Notes: generated from the letters alone by a model not told the origin. DNA of 64,000 nt from Ceratobasidium sp. AG-K (GCA_037039685.1 JAWNGF010000001.1:9114001-9178000); one strand, 5' to 3'. Positions 45,471 through 60,038 are shown, numbered from the stretch's first letter. Translations and numbers: made by a program.

Positions 45471-48400
45471 TTACAAATAAAAGGGAATGCCATAAACCAC
45501 AGGCGCCGCCCCAGTCAGGTATTTTAACTTGCATACTTCTCGAGCTGACGCAACCGCCTGTACAACGCTTGTCTGTGCCTTTCCTTCCGTCTTCTTTGGA
45601 TCGTCGAGCCCGAGAGACGTAAACACGGACTGTGCGAATCGATCACATTCACGGTCTGTCACGTCCCAGAGAGTGGCTACAAGAGTGGGACTAACGTTAC
45701 AATTTGGTCAGCTTAGGGACCCGTCCACCAAGCCTGAACACTTACCACCCTGCGAGCATGTAATGGTACGGTGTACCAATAGGGTCAAAATCTCCCATAT
45801 CGCGCATTGCCCCAGACGAGCATCCCCAGAGCATGGCTGCTGAGCACTGCGGAAGGTGTCGGACCTTCTGAGAGCGAATAAACTGCTCGCCGCCGCCATG
45901 GCCAAAGTATCTGTCGAGCAACAGTCAGTGAGAGTCTATGAAACCCAAAGCCACGCATACATAAACAGATCGCTTCCGGATAGCGACCGTGCCATCTCTT
46001 CTTCGGTTGGCTTTCGACCGATAATGCCTGCCCACCCCATTTCCTTCGTCATACGTTTAAGCCATGGGCTGAATTGCTTTTCAGTATGCTTCAGATCTCC
46101 CTTGGGGTTGAGCACGTAGCGAACGCGTGCTGGATCGATAGTGGCGCGGTCAACATGGGGATCCTCTTTGGAGTCGGTGAGATCGAGGGTCAAGCCTTGA
46201 CGATGCCGAGCGAGCTGAATACGATCGACTAGGAAGGAGATCGAGGGAATACGACTGACGGATCGACCGCGTAGAATTGGAATTGACTCCCAGGGTATAC
46301 GTTGAGCATTTTTGTCGAGTACCAAGAAAATATGGTGATCGTCCACGGGAACTGAGCGAGGCGTTGTCTTGGCGGCATGTTCCTCCAGTGCCGTGCGAAG
46401 ATCTACAACAAGCTAAACACTCATTGGTCAGGGGTTTCCGAAGGTCGAACATCTTACTCACTGTATCAACGTCGACTTCTGATAATGGGACAGATGTGCC
46501 ATGGAGCTGGTACAGGTCAAGAATGAAGTAAGCCAGATCTTCAAGCTCCTCGTCCCTGCATTTGGGAGATATGGAAGAGAAACAATCCAGTAATCCCTTG
46601 TCGAGCTTCGGGCGAGCGCTGGCCTTTTCGCCCCCAATACCGTTTCGCTTAAATGCCTTATCCAAGCGGCTTCGCAGTAAGGACAATGTGTCCGGTCCAT
46701 GGACGAGTGGCGCTGCCAAAGCGGACTACGTTGAGTTAGTACAGCGCATACACGTAATCGGGGGAGCCTCACCTTGAACACTCCGAGCCAGCAAAATTCG
46801 ATATTCTCTAATAAATCACGCATGCGCTGGTCCAGGGCAGTCCTTTCGGACCACCATTCAGCAATGGCTGGCTTATTGCCCTCGATATTAACACCTTCAT
46901 GTGTGATCCGGTCGCTCGTTTCGATAATAGAAGATAGCTCATCCAAGGCGTCGTCGTAACTGAATTGTTCCTCGTCGTCCCCTTCGCGGCTGCGCCTATC
47001 CAACGGGAGGCAGAAAATAACGGGAGGATGATGCGGCCGCTGCCTGGAGACAATGAGCGCAGTTCTATCATCGGTTACGTTGACGGTGACAACCGTCCAG
47101 TGCTTGGGCAAGGAATTGATTTGCTTAGCCATGGTCGCGTCGAACGCAAGATTGCTATATTTGTCCTTCAGGAACTCCCAGTATTGTCGCATCTCTGCTC
47201 CTCCAGACTCCAGGTCCACCGCTTCTGCAGACTCGCCGGTAGTAAACAGGCTACGCGGCTTCTTGTTAGGTCTGGGGCAAGGTGAACCATCCTCGTTTAC
47301 TCCAGGCCAAATTAGACCGTCAGCACTTATCGTTGCCTTGTCTTTGTTGGCGATAGCATCTAACATTTCTTGACGCAGAGTGGTCGCATTGCTATAATCT
47401 AGTGAATGAGTTCAGTGCGGGTATAGTTCATGTGCGTTTTTGGCTGACCTAATAGCGTCGCAGCAAGTACGGCGCCCTCCATGCCTTGTTTGCCCAAGGA
47501 AGACTGAAACGCCATAATTCGGGCCAGGTTGGTCGCCGCCTCTCGGGTACGAGTGGCGTCTCCGCGAGATACACTTAATTGGAGAGTTTTCCAAAAGTTC
47601 TCTTCAGCTGTTCCTAGCGAACTAAGGGCTTCCTTCGAGGAATTCGCTTGGCTCAGAGTTGTGTCCTTGCTTGACATACCCATCGGAACAGCAATCGCTA
47701 GACACCACTCAATAATCAGGGCACGCCAAATCCGAGCATACTCACCAGACTCGGTAAGTGAGCTTAAAAATAAGTCGGACCTAAATTGGCTATATACTTC
47801 GTGCAATGCGATTCGACCCAGTAATGAGGCTTCTTCTAACTAAATGGCTTCCAGGATCAACATTTGTGCACATCGGGAGAAAACCTGACTGACTTTGCAT
47901 TTAGCCGTTCGAGGAAGTTTTTGAAGCTCGCCTAGCGATATCTGGTCATCCGGTTCGACTTCACCGATTCGGCTCAACCAAACTAGAGGCGAAAAATTAA
48001 AAACGTGATGCTGCATACATGCACATACACCTACTCTTTTCTCTCATAATTGCTCCTCTAATATCCGGTGCCAGAACCTCTACCGTTGGTTGTGATGTGG
48101 ATCTGTGACAGGTGTTGTAAGTCTAGGTCCAAGGACATCATGCAACACCTACTGCCGGCGGCGAATATTGTTGAGCGTGTGGTCAATCTCATCCAAAACT
48201 TTTTGTGCCTGAGTATACATTGCATAGGCATCCTCTCCACTGGCCTCTCTTTGCCTGTGATGACCCAAGAAGCAATGCAAGGTTGCTGTATCAATTCCAA
48301 CTGGCTGGATGGGGTTGTCAACCTGTTATTGTCTGATTAAGAAAAGTACTTACATCCGAAACTACATCCTCTGCCTTGGCTAATACCTCCAACGCCTCGT

Positions 48401-51400
48401 CGAGCAGACCGCGAGCCATTTTTATCTCTGCCTGACGAATTAACGAGCGTCCAAGACCGAATGGTGCTTGTAACGATTCTGACAACGACTGCGCTTGCCC
48501 CAGGAAGAACTCTGCCTCTCGTACCGAACCACGTAGCGAGTAGACTTCCCCTAAATCAAATATGGTCCTCAACAAGCCCTGCCCGATTCCATGAAGACGA
48601 GACATACGACTACGAACTTTGACTACGTACCTGGGCGATTTGCCACTGAATGCCATCCATTATGGCACTCCGAGAGACGGTCTTCTTGGCCTGAGACATT
48701 TCGTCTAGGGTAGTTGACTTGATGTCTTGAACCTCAAAAGGGTTGGCAGGTTCGGCAGGAGCAGCTGGTTGTGCCTTTTCTGTAAGCCGAATGAGAATAT
48801 CTACAGCCCGGTTCCATAATCTCAATGCTTGAGTGAGTCCCATCAACATTGAAACCGTGTCGTCCTATGTTGGATTAGAGGAGTGACGTGCCTGTATCTA
48901 GAAACCTACCCTGGACGCTTGGATCGACGCATATACCCCACAGGCAGTCGCGGTCCTCTGCAAGCTCTGCAATCGAGCCTGGGTTTTGACCATATATGCG
49001 GCATTTTTCTCGACATCCTCGATCTGGTCCGAAAGTTCAACCGCCTGAAGATATGTCTTCACGCTACGAAGCAGTACCTCAACAAGGCACACTCTAGATA
49101 TCAAACTACTCACCTTTGCTCAGTCTGTCTCGAGCGAGCCAGAACATCAGCATATAGCAAACGTAGCATAACAAGGGTTGGTGTATCAATCCTGGCATCG
49201 TTTAGCTCCAACAGTTCGTTGGCTCTTCCTAGGACGCTCGCAGACATTTCCATCTGGCCAAGTTGCATGTATAACGTGGATAGGTCGATCGAAGTTCTGA
49301 CGTGGGCTGTGTGCGTGCGTATGAGGACCAGGTTTCAGCGCAGTCAAAAAAAGCAATCACCTTCAGCCATTTGAGAAACGCCCGCTTCCTCACATATCCA
49401 AACGACCAAATGCAAAAGTTGCAGCTTCATGACGGTATGTCCTAGAAGCCCCAATACTTGTGCGAGCATGTCTATCATAGTTGATATTAATTGTGGACGC
49501 AAATCGATTAATGAACGGGCATCGCTTGCCTATGGGTTGAATCAACCCCGTTGGGTCCTCGAATACAAAAGCCTGTTTTGTGCTCGCAGTTTTATCTTCT
49601 GCCTTGACTCCGGCCTTTGCTGAATCAATAATTAGTTTATTTGGGTCCTGTCAATTGCAACATTAGCCGTACCTCCTCGCCTGGATGCGGCTCTTGGCCT
49701 CCCAACAGGTCGCTTTCCAACACTCTTCGCAGACACGGTTACTTCCGGAGGAGCCAACAGCTCGAGAAGCGCTTCAGATGCAGTCTTGGCATGTTCCGCA
49801 ATCTCGGCCGTTGGAGCGTTATATTTGTGAAGCAGCAGAGCGGTCCATATGTGGGTTTGCACGACGTATTGTGGAACGGTGGGCTTAAGATGAGCATCCT
49901 GTGCTAGTTTCTGAATGAAGTGAGTTAACGTTGCGATACTAATCGTGAAGACAACAAACTCACTTCCAGGGAAAGTAATGCCAATATTTCGTCCGACGAA
50001 ACCCTCGAGGAAGGGGGATTGTTTGAATGATACTCGCTTTTGAGCATTCCAATCATCAATCTAGAGAGCAATGTGCTCGGTAACAGAACCACCCATAGAT
50101 TGTAAAACTCACTTGGCTTTCCTAACCGGGTGTTCATCCCCGCACAGCCTCATCGTCTCTTCCACTGCGATCTCCATCGCACGCCTGGCAATGGGTTTAT
50201 GCATCATGACCTCCAATACCTGGACGACCTTCTCCATCATCAAGTCAAGTACGCTATCCTCAACTTCCAAATTGCTGAACAACCGACTCAAGGCCACCGA
50301 TTCTGGCTCGAAAAGCTCCCCAACCGAGACTCCAACAAGTTGTCCAATCAACGTCGTAGTCTTCTCGTCCAAAGACTTGACTGGCCCGAGCATGACTACG
50401 CTCCACATTAGCGCCTTGCTATATGCGTTCACAGCTCCGCGTCGGTCGGTAGCCTTGAGTTGACAGACCGCGAGCAATTCCCATCGTCGAAGCATGTGGT
50501 CTCGTAGGGCGACGATTTCCTTGTCCTTGGACTCTGGTCCGCCCAACGCAAGTGCCCGTTCCCCAACCTCGCAAGCCTTCAGAGCAAACGATATCGCGCT
50601 GGTAGCTACGTTGGCGTTGTAGAATACTCCGGCAAGAGTGTAGGCAGTATTGGAAATCGCACGGAGCAGGGTCGCTTGACTTTTGGCGTCGGGTTGGGGT
50701 TCAGGAGCAGCCGTATCGGCTAGTTTCAGCGCTTGGTCGAGTAGCGCGTTTGCTCGCTCATAAGTTTCATAGTTTTGAGCATCGAGTTCGACACGAGAAA
50801 GCGTCAGGAGAGCATCGATCGCACTGATAGTCACCTCTATAGGGAATCCAGGGACCTGAATGTCGATCACGTCAATTCTCTCGATTGGTCATAACCATGT
50901 CAACCGTTCCTCACCTCTGCACACCTGGCTATTGCGCCAACCGCCCTCCTTGAAATCTCTTCGTTTTCCTTTCCTCCAGCTTTCCAACACGCCGCGCATG
51001 CTTTACGCAAGTCCGCCATTGTAATCGCAAACCGGCGCAAGTCCCCGCTCGACCAATCGGTAACCGAGTCTTCAACGAGGATTTCGAGTGCGTCGGTTGC
51101 GGCAGATACATCCTCAGGGGTCGACGAAAGCGCAGCACGGTCAAGGATGGCCAAAAGGCTGGATCGAGACGGGCCGGGTGTCGGCTTGCCTGTGGCAGAT
51201 GCAGATTTCTTGACTGGTGGCGGGGCTGTAGTCATGTCTTTGGCCGGGCGTGTCGGAGTGGATGGTGCTTGGAGAAGGGTTGCGATCTTCTGGACCGTTT
51301 CTGCATCTTTAACCTAGTACCAGCTCGCTTCATCAAACTGTTTGGCTTTCACCTAGAATACAATACACACCTTCCTGGCAAACCGCATCCACCACTCGCA

Positions 51401-52789
51401 CAGAGCTTCAAACCGAGTCCCCTGAGCCCTCTCGGGAGGAACATGCGCAATAAGATCAGAGAAAAATGCTGATAGCGTTTGTGCAATTTGGTGTTCGGAC
51501 GGCGGAGTGGCCGAAGCTAAGCGTGAACCAGTGAGTAACGAAAGACCAAGGGAGTTCCGGAAATGTTAGAACTCACCAGACGCCGCTTTAACATAAACTG
51601 CGCCCCACTTGGTCGCCTGATCCCAAAACAAATTGGTATCCTTTTCAAGACTGGGCGATTGGGCAAGAATTAACAAGGCTTGTTTCCGGCAAAGTAGGGC
51701 AAGATCTTCGGGGCTAGGACTCGGACTGGCCGGAGCGGCTTTGGCGGTAGACCGGGACGTTTTACTAGATTCTCTCGTCGTGCTGGCGGCTCTGGTCGAG
51801 GCAGTTCGGAAAACAGGCGTTGTAGTGGCGTTTGGTGCTGGGGAAAGAGCCGGGGTACTGGCGATAGCTTGGAAAATGCCGACATAAAGCGCGCTCAGTT
51901 GTTCGGTGGGAAGGGCAGTCGGGAGGGGTGGCGCTCGTGTGAGGGAGAATTCAGGAGACATAAGTGTGGAATGTAGATCCTGATCATCCCCATCGCGTCA
52001 GTCGAATAACGCACCAAACTAGGGTTCGTAATTACCTCCAATTGGGCAGGCCCTAAACCAGCCAATGTAGATTTGACCGAATGTGCTTGATAGGTCGCAA
52101 GAGCAACCGAAAGCGACTGAGAAACCGCATCCGCCCCTGATGGTCGCTCAGGTAGCTCTGGAAGTCGTAAAAGATGCAAGTGGTGCGTGGGTGCCTGCTT
52201 CGAAGCTGTCGGCTTTCGTCCAGACTTGGCTGCCGTGCGAGATTTAGGCCGAGGCGCTTCACCTTCTGCAACACCTAAAAGCGACAGAATACTCGTTTGG
52301 ATTTCGGAGAGAAGATCCAGTGCGAGGGTATACTGTAGATAGGGGCGTAATTAGCGAATATTATGGCCAGGGCATTGTACTCACCATACGAAGCCCATTG
52401 AGCTTGGACACAACACCCAGAGCAGCGCGCTCAACGTCTACGAGTTTCCCCTTGCTTTCCTGCTCCTTGTATATAGTACGCAGCGTCGATAGCGCACCTC
52501 CGATCGGCTCCATGGCTTTGGTAATCCTCGCCTGAGACCACTCCGAGTCTGTACTAGTTTCGGCCCCATGTTTCCAGCCAGATTTAACAGCAGAACCCAA
52601 GAGCTGAGAGACCTCGTTGACGACTACCATTGCACTCCGAAGCTTTTCTGCAGGCGACGGTTCTGAGGCCTTGGTAGCAGCGGTACGAGACCGAATTTTG
52701 AGATTAGCGAGGTCATTAGTAACTTGTTCGACATTGTTGTTGTTTGATACAGATCTAGTTGATTTGTGTGCTCTAGTCGCCGGAGGCAT
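45471..52789 (-). CDS. ESP1: Separase (ESP1/cut1), clan CD protease that cleaves cohesin
   Basis: A multi-exon gene of 7.3 kb, as expected for a separase near 2000 aa. The start ATG is at 52789 (MPPATRAHKS). The 5' splice sites I traced (for example LRM, then YTLALDLL) keep phase. The long N-terminal part is helical and poorly conserved. The catalytic region is at the 3' end: LVLDKNAQRIPWESIPILRG, then FGHGGGEQF with the catalytic His, then MLWGCSSGAM with the catalytic Cys, then CPTLVATLWDVTD. Last exons: 45961 up to about 46397, 45746-45910 and 45471-45690. Separase cuts the kleisin subunit of cohesin at anaphase and is held by securin. I did not verify every internal exon. Confidence 0.93.
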
Positions 52790-53121
52790 CGCGGTAAGGA
52801 TGAAGAGTGAAGTGGCAAGAGACGATCACGTGTCGTTCGCGTACACGCGCCCAGAGCCAGTTTTATTGCTCCTTTATCCTCGGTAAGTTAGACCGACATG
52901 CACGATCTAATCTAATCATGACATCCGATTTAAACGCTTGGCGCCTCGTGTCTCGCCACCTGAAGCAATTCGAGTCGCCAGACCACTGACTGCAAGCTCG
53001 TATCCCGATGAAAATACCAGAATGCCAACGACAGTTGTATAAAAAGAAAAACACTACTGTACAGCAAACGCAGGTCGAAACAAAATAACTCCTCCGTCTG
53101 CCTCTAATCTCCATCCATATT
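52790..53121. other. Intergenic between separase start and SEC62 stop
   Basis: About 330 bp; no gene. It contains the separase promoter and the 3' end of SEC62. Confidence 0.5.
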
Positions 53122-54034
53122 TTAAGCATCCTCATCGGGCACCTCTTCGATTCTCGCACTGGGCAATCGGGCAGAAACGGGCGAAGGAGAGATCGAGGGG
53201 CCGTCAATTGGGATGGATGTGCCGTTTGCCTTGGCCCGCTTGCTCTCCTTGCCTTCTTTTGACGACTTCTTGCCCTTCTTCTTTTTCGGGAGGTCCCACT
53301 CCCACAGAGGAATAAACGATTCAACCTGTAGAGTCCGTTAGCACATGTCCATAAACCACATCGACAAGTACTCACAAATCCAACGTCCGCAAACAACTGA
53401 GGGAAGATCCAAATTCCAGGGCTGGCCACGACGACCGTAATGATGTAGAATATCAATCGCAGGATGGCAATCACAAAGAATAGACCGATAAGCCCCAGCA
53501 CACCGATACTGAGGTACCACACTCCCAACCGCATCGAGTTGGGCCAGAGGGGGAATAGCACTCCCGCAAAGATGATGGCGACCATGACTGCTCCGCCGAT
53601 ATAGGTGGTAAGCTGGGACCCCTCGTAGAGCCAGACATAGTACTCGTCGGGGTTAAACATTTGCATCGGGTTGATCTGGATGGTTTTCGGCGACTTGGAC
53701 CCGCCTGTCGCTTCGCCGCGGTCGACTCGGAGGAAGTAGGTGAATGGGATAATCGAGTGTAGTAGCTGGACGGCTTCCTGTTCAGTAGTGACCTTGGGTG
53801 CGTTCTTGAGTTTGGCATAGGCCGGCGAGAGAACTGCCTTTACGGCGGCTTTGCCTGGACAGAACCACGTTCAACAAGCCATCCTACTGCACAAATTAAT
53901 GAGTACACACCTTTAAAGTAGTCATGCCTCTTTCCACCCAGTGCGCCAACGCGAGTCTTGATCCCAGAGCTGCTGCTACGCAGAAAGTTGACCACTTCGA
54001 GCAACTCCTTGGGAATATTTTTCTGGTTCTCCAT
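53122..54034 (-). CDS. SEC62: ER protein-translocation subunit Sec62
   Basis: Three exons (53911-54034, 53376-53854, 53122-53325) give 268 aa. The cytosolic N-terminus contains DYFKGKAAVKAVL and the FLRVDRG region. Two membrane segments follow (YIGGAVMVAIIFAGVLFPL and a second one beginning YLSIGVLGLIGLFFVIAI), with the conserved LFPLWP between them, then a Lys-rich C-terminus (KKKKGKKSSKEGKESKRAK) and an acidic end. Sec62 works with Sec63 and the Sec61 channel in post-translational import into the ER. Length and order match fungal homologues. Complete. Confidence 0.95.
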
Positions 54035-54869
54035 TATGCAAGTCTAGAAAGTGAAAGAGGGAGGGAGGAGATGAGTCGGTGCCAGCAAGGCAAAGGAGTG
54101 GCTTGGTCAAGTACAGATTTCGAGCGCCGCTACGTGTCGCTTCAGATGTGCGAACCGGGCACGTGATACGACGGATCGTGATGCTTGACAAACCTCCACG
54201 TTTGAGTCAGGGAAGTCTTCGGGATGGGTGAACAATTTACGTTTACGGGATTTTATGCGTGTATCTTGTATGGTAGCCGTTTCCAATGTCACCCCCAGAC
54301 TAGGCTCGGTTCCATACCACGTCACTTTTATTCCTCACAAAATAGTGAGCCAAAATTTAGCGAAACGGCATGCGTTCGGGTCTCGGTGGGACGCCGCGGT
54401 AGCATAGAAGCGGTTGTCACGCATGTTAGACGAATGTTCGAGCAAGATTATGCCACGAATTATTCGGCAGCCGGAGTTATTGTCTTGGAATTCCGCTCGC
54501 AGAAATTATTCTGGATATAGTATTGAAAGAGCATACAGGCCGGTTCACTGGGTCGATGTTCGTTATGTCATGGATCGACCCCCAAATTTTAAGATCGCCA
54601 AGAGTTATGTCTATTTGTATTCGACCCGGTGGTATGCATTGATAGTGACATACAGGCACCCTGTCTGAAGCTTGCACACGCATCTATCCCCGAGTCGTAT
54701 AGATGTGATATACTCCCGACTTTTTACGGCTAAACTCGGGGCTCCTGGCCCGAAGTACTAAAGTTGAACTAGATAAATTACACCATGGAAAGCCGATTAT
54801 ACAAATTAAAACCACAAACCAGCAACCAACACCCATAAGTGCAACCAGAGACGAATGGTTCCAGCAAGC
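54035..54869. other. Intergenic between SEC62 start and condensin 3' end
   Basis: No gene recognised on either strand; ORFs around 54224-54683 have no domain. Confidence 0.45.
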
Positions 54870-57800
54870 CTAGTCGTCTCCGTCCTGGGTCGACTTGCGT
54901 CTCTTCCGAGCAGCTATATGCATCCGAAATTGATTAAGCACCATGGCGTAAATTCAGCAAACCAAACTTACACCTCCGACTCGCGCGTTTTTGTGCTGCG
55001 GCAACATTGTGCTCCGTGCGTTTGGCTAGTTCGTTGTCTTGTTCTCCTTGGTCCCTGTGCTCCAGCAATATCTAAAGCAGTACTTAGTAGAAGAAACAAA
55101 AACCTATAAACATCACCACTCACCCTTTCGAATTCGTCGAGTTCCGTGTCCGGCTTATTCGCCGACTTGTTACTTCGGGCCTAGCTCGATTCTTGAACAT
55201 TTCGTGTCGATTAACGCGCACACAAAACTACGCACCTTGACTAGTATGTCATTGAATCGCTGGAAGACTGTCTCCTCGTGAAGCTTATCCTGATAATAGG
55301 GCAGACCTTCAATGAGCTTCTTAACTGAGCGTTCAGATTTGTAGGGCAGCATCGAAAGACAAAAAGCAATATCGCGCCATTGCCTTTCCTCTGCGGCCAC
55401 ACGGAACCGCTGACAGAGTTTCTCCACAATAGTCTCGGCTTGTTTTTCCTGAAATGATCGTTAGACCCCAGATCGTCTGACTCGAGAATACGTACCTTTT
55501 CGATAAACTTGAAAATGTACTGCATGGTGCTCTGGAATGCGTCCTCAGGAACCGAATGCTCGCCCACAGACAAATGGCTAATGACTGAAAAGGACAGCCG
55601 AGTTAGCAATAGAAAGGGGATAAGGTGAGAATCAAGCTTACCATCGGGAAGGTTGTTATAGATCGCGTTGTCTTTGGTGGACAGCTCGCCAAAGAACAAC
55701 TTGGCCAAATCTGCGATGCGTTTGTCCTCGTCCTGCAGGCACTTGGCCATCTCCCCGAGCTGCCCCTTGACTTTGATCATTCCGTTGAGGATAAGATGGG
55801 TCAAGACCATGAGGGTATTCTTCTTGACCGTCAGGCTCTGATCCGTCAGGCCATCATAGAGGCGGTTGCTATTTTCGTCGATCATGTTGTTGAAGCAAAT
55901 CGCAACGTCACCGAGGGCAATGACGATGTTGCTTCTGATGACGGGATTGCGCGATGTTTCCATGATTTTGAAGAGCAGCATCAAGTTGCTTTCGCAGAAC
56001 TGCGAGCTAACACACATCAGCTTACTAAGAGCTAGTGTAGCAGCAGTGCGTAGAGTTTGGTTCTGCGGACCATAAGTTAATCGCGGTGGACGGCGGTGCA
56101 TTGGCGCGTACCTTGTATGCCTTTGGTGTTCCGCATATATGCACAATCATCGGCCCGTACACTGCTAAAAGCGAGTCTTCGCCGTACAGCAGCTCTTTTT
56201 CACGAATCATGTGGATAGTATCCCCGATCTCATCCTCGGCATTCCCTGCAACTTGCTCGATGTCGTCCTGTTTGGGACCTTTGTTTGGCTTTTGCTCGGC
56301 TATCATCCAGGTTAGTTTAACGGCGGTGTTATCGAGAAACCCCCGCACCTTTGGTCGCTTCCTCCTTTCTCCGTTTCCACTCCCTCTCGACGAGCTCCAG
56401 GTGAACAATGTGTTTCAATGCGATGTGGCCAACCAAGAACACGAGTTGACTTAAATGGAAGGAATTGCCGGTGTCTTCTGGTTTTGTGCCATTTGCCGCG
56501 GATGCTTGCGTATCTGGGACGGCAGAGGCAACAGATCCAGCACGAGATCGTCGCTCGGTTACTGTCGCGTCCCCATCCTCCATATCTACGTCCTCGTCAA
56601 CCGGTTGAGGTGGCGGTCGAGCCGTAAAAGCGCGTCGAGTGAACGCCTTGATAAGTTGGCTGCACAGGATATCTGGCTGTTCCCCGAGTTGGTATATGGC
56701 ATTAATCGCTTGTTCGGCCATGCCAAACCTGGGTAGGTGTTATCCTCTCGCTCAGTAAAACGAAGCATCCTCGTACCATTCTTTAGAGCTACAGGGGTGT
56801 GCAATTGCTTCTTGCAAACGGGTAAAAATAGGATTGTCCATTGGGAGTCGAGTGGATTTATCGACCAGGGAGCCTTTGACTTTCTTGTGACTACCGCTGA
56901 CGCGCTGCAGAGCAACGCAGGTATATCGGGCCAATACGAGATCGCCCTGAAGGAAATCTCAGTGAGGGCTGGCGTGGAAAGGGGCTGTCTACTAACCTTG
57001 CCAAGTGGGCCAAGTCCAACGTTTAGCAAAGTATCAATACGCTCGGTGACAACCTGTCGTTTGGCCACTGCAATCATGCCAAGGATCACGATTGCACCAC
57101 GGCGTTGAGCTTTGGGAATGTCCCGATCAGCACCTATAAATATTATGCGTTGGACTTCCCCGACTCTGATTATTGGTTCAACCCACTGTAGACCTGCCAG
57201 AGTTTGCTGATGACGTCTGGATGGATTTGATTGTCTTCGGCCATTGTACGCATGAGTTCTTCCAGCGATGTTAATTCAGCTACGGTTGAATCATAGGTTA
57301 GGCTGCAAAACAACTGTTGAGTTGGACATAGTTGTGAAAATAAAAATGATGACCTACTCAATCATGTTCTTAGCGATCCGGTTAATCTGGGACTTTGCGT
57401 CTAGGCCGGACACGGGCTCGAAATAAAGACTTCTGTAGCATTCAATCAAGCGTAAACGAATGCCTTTGACCTCCTTCTCGTCGTCTGTGGTTCCGCCTGT
57501 GTCTTTGCTCCAAATCAAATGCAGCATTTGTCTAATCCCAGTCTAGAAGTAACGAGTTAGAGGGCGGAAAACTCGATGTAAACGATGTTCGAGACTTACC
57601 TGGGCAGCTACGAACTTGTACTCGTGCGCCACTTTGAAAAACTCAATTGCCTCCAATGTCTCTGCCTTATACGTCGATGATAGCATTTCACCAACGGTTT
57701 CCATCGCGGTTTCGACATGTCTGATAAAGTTGAGAGCGTCGGCATAATACTTCTTGGTGAACTTGAGGCGCATTATGTTATTGCCGTCAAGTTGTTCTTC

Positions 57801-59807
57801 AGTAATGGCAGCCAAATCTACCGCGTCTGGTTCGCGCTGGGGTTCAGATTTGACCTTTTTGGATTTCTTTTTACGACGTTTGGGTTCACCATCCTCGTCG
57901 ACCTCTTCGTCCTCGTCTTCATCCTCCGGTTCGTCTTCTTGTTCGTCCTCCCCATCGACCTCCATGCGCTCGTCCTCGTCCTCCTTTCGTTCGTCAGTGG
58001 CTTCAGCCTCGATCCGTTCCATCTCCTTGGTCCCCAGGGCCTGTAAGTCCTTGTTGACCTTGTCATAGCCCGCTTCCCACTCCTCCCGATTGAGCGGGCC
58101 TCCATGAATCAGTGCGTATGGATGAGTCAGGACGAGCTTTGTGAGGAGGATAACGGCGTTTCGTCGGACTGTGCTGGCGCGATCAAGTAGCGTGTGGAGG
58201 ACGGCCTGAGTAATGCGTAATCGTTGCGCTGGGAACTTGTTTGGAAGACTGACGCACAGGCATGGTCAATAACCAACTAAACCGAAAATCCCAACATTTG
58301 GCTTACTCGCAGAGTTTCGTTAGAGTGGCTAGCAGCCTAGCGCGTACATAAGTGGTGGTATCCAGGAAACGAGATATCAGAGTATCGAATAGCCGGTCGA
58401 GCAGTTTTTCTTTTTGCTCCTGTTGATAAGATTCATCCTCGGTTACTTCTTTGATTAGGAGCCCGAATATTTCAACGAGTCCCATCCTCATCGTATACGA
58501 CTTGGCGACAAATATGAGATGAGGAATTTTGTGGAGGGCGCACATACATACCTCGCTATCCATGTGAGTTTGAACTAAGGATAGTTGTTTGAGGACGAGT
58601 CGAGGCACTTCGTTCGTCAGTCGAACGAGGAATTTACTAAAAGACCGAGGGGTTTTAGTATCTTGAGCGCCGAAAGTCTTATTTGAGATGTCTCTAGAAG
58701 CCCGTCGGTGGTGAGTTGCGCTACCGCCAAACCACCCAGCTACTTACCGGAGTACAGCTTCAGTCAATTGGGGATAGTCGAATTCCTGACTGAGCACGCT
58801 CAACACCTCGGCCATAGGTTCCGAGAGATGCTCGTGCAACTGAATGGACTGCAATATCAACACTTGGGCACCTGACGGGATGTGAGACTTCTACTAGCGA
58901 TCGAATGGTAGCACGGTTACGAACTGGATGCGTGGTCGTGGTGCTTCACTGCGTGGCAGATGACTTTGTATACTCCCATGCGGGTAGCTTCGTCTTTCAT
59001 GAAAGTTTCCGACTCCGTGATAGTATAGGCGGGTCGGGTCAGAGTATCGATGAAGGCGCGTTTCTCTCCACTCGACACCCAAAGGCGGCCAGACTTGATA
59101 CGCAGAATCTTGGCAATCGCGGATAATGTCTGGGGAACATGATCTGCCCACGTCCAAGATTCGGTGCGGGCTGACGCAGTTCTCTTTCCTGTTGTTTTGC
59201 CTTTTCCTCGCTACGACAATCTAATTAGTTCGAACATTACGAATACTACATGGAGACTTGCCTTGGGTTTCGCCGTCACCGCTGCCGCTGCTGCGTCGTC
59301 GTTCTTTGAAGAAGGCTTATCCGCCGCAACGCAGAACCAATGGAGGAGGAAAGCGTACATTTCCAACGCTGTTCGGTGTTGCGAGAACATATCGTGATCG
59401 TCGGCGTCAATATCTCGCGATGCAGCCTCGGCTTCGGCTTGGAACCCCGAGAGCAGAGAGTCCAGCATCTTAGACAGATGAGGGCTGGCAAGTTTTTCTG
59501 TATTTCTGCAGAGTATAGTCAGTAAAGTGGCACGGCAGCTAGACGTCAGACATACTTGAGCAAGCTGCGATATACGTCAAAAACCTCAGGGTCTGCTATC
59601 ATTTCATGGTTGTCGGCGACAGCCTCGACCGCTCCTGTACAAATTCAAGTCACATAACACCAAGTTATAATACAGCTAACACATACCTTCGAGTGCCCTG
59701 GTTATCCCTCTCTCGTCCATGCTCCCTACGTCCAGCTCGTTGGGAATTGAATAGGTGTCCACATTTTGAAGTTTCTGGTTTTCGTTTAGGAGCTGAAATT
59801 CAGTCAT
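54870..59807 (-). CDS. YCS4: Condensin complex subunit 1 (CAP-D2/Cnd1/Ycs4)
   Basis: A multi-exon gene. It starts at the ATG at 59807 (MTEFQLLNENQKLQ) and ends at a TAG at 54870-54872 after a basic end (ARKRRKSTQDGDD). The middle has an acidic/basic stretch (about 57850-58020: DEDERMEV, RRKKKSKKVK) followed by the HEAT-repeat part with AMETVGEMLSSTYKAE. The conserved Cnd1 domain is at about 55650-56050: RNPVIRSNIVIALGDVAICF, VKKNTLMVLTHLILNGMIKV, DNAIYNNLPD. It is a HEAT-repeat subunit of condensin, which compacts mitotic chromosomes. Splice sites were checked at the two ends and around the Cnd1 domain, not throughout. Confidence 0.93.
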
Positions 59808-60038
59808 ATTTTCTCAGTAAGCGCAATCCGAGCCCAGTGTGGCGGCAGCACTTATGGCCTGGATAGGGACCGTGTTGTTGGATGCGCGAAGACCCGTGAC
59901 TTGAGCGCGTTGGCGCTTTGATTGGTCAGCGTTCAGCCAGAGAGATCGGGGAACTCTCCAAAGTAACCTTGAGCAATGAGCCCAAAAAGGTGAATTAATG
60001 AAATGAAGAACACAACGATAATAAGGGTATATCGACAG

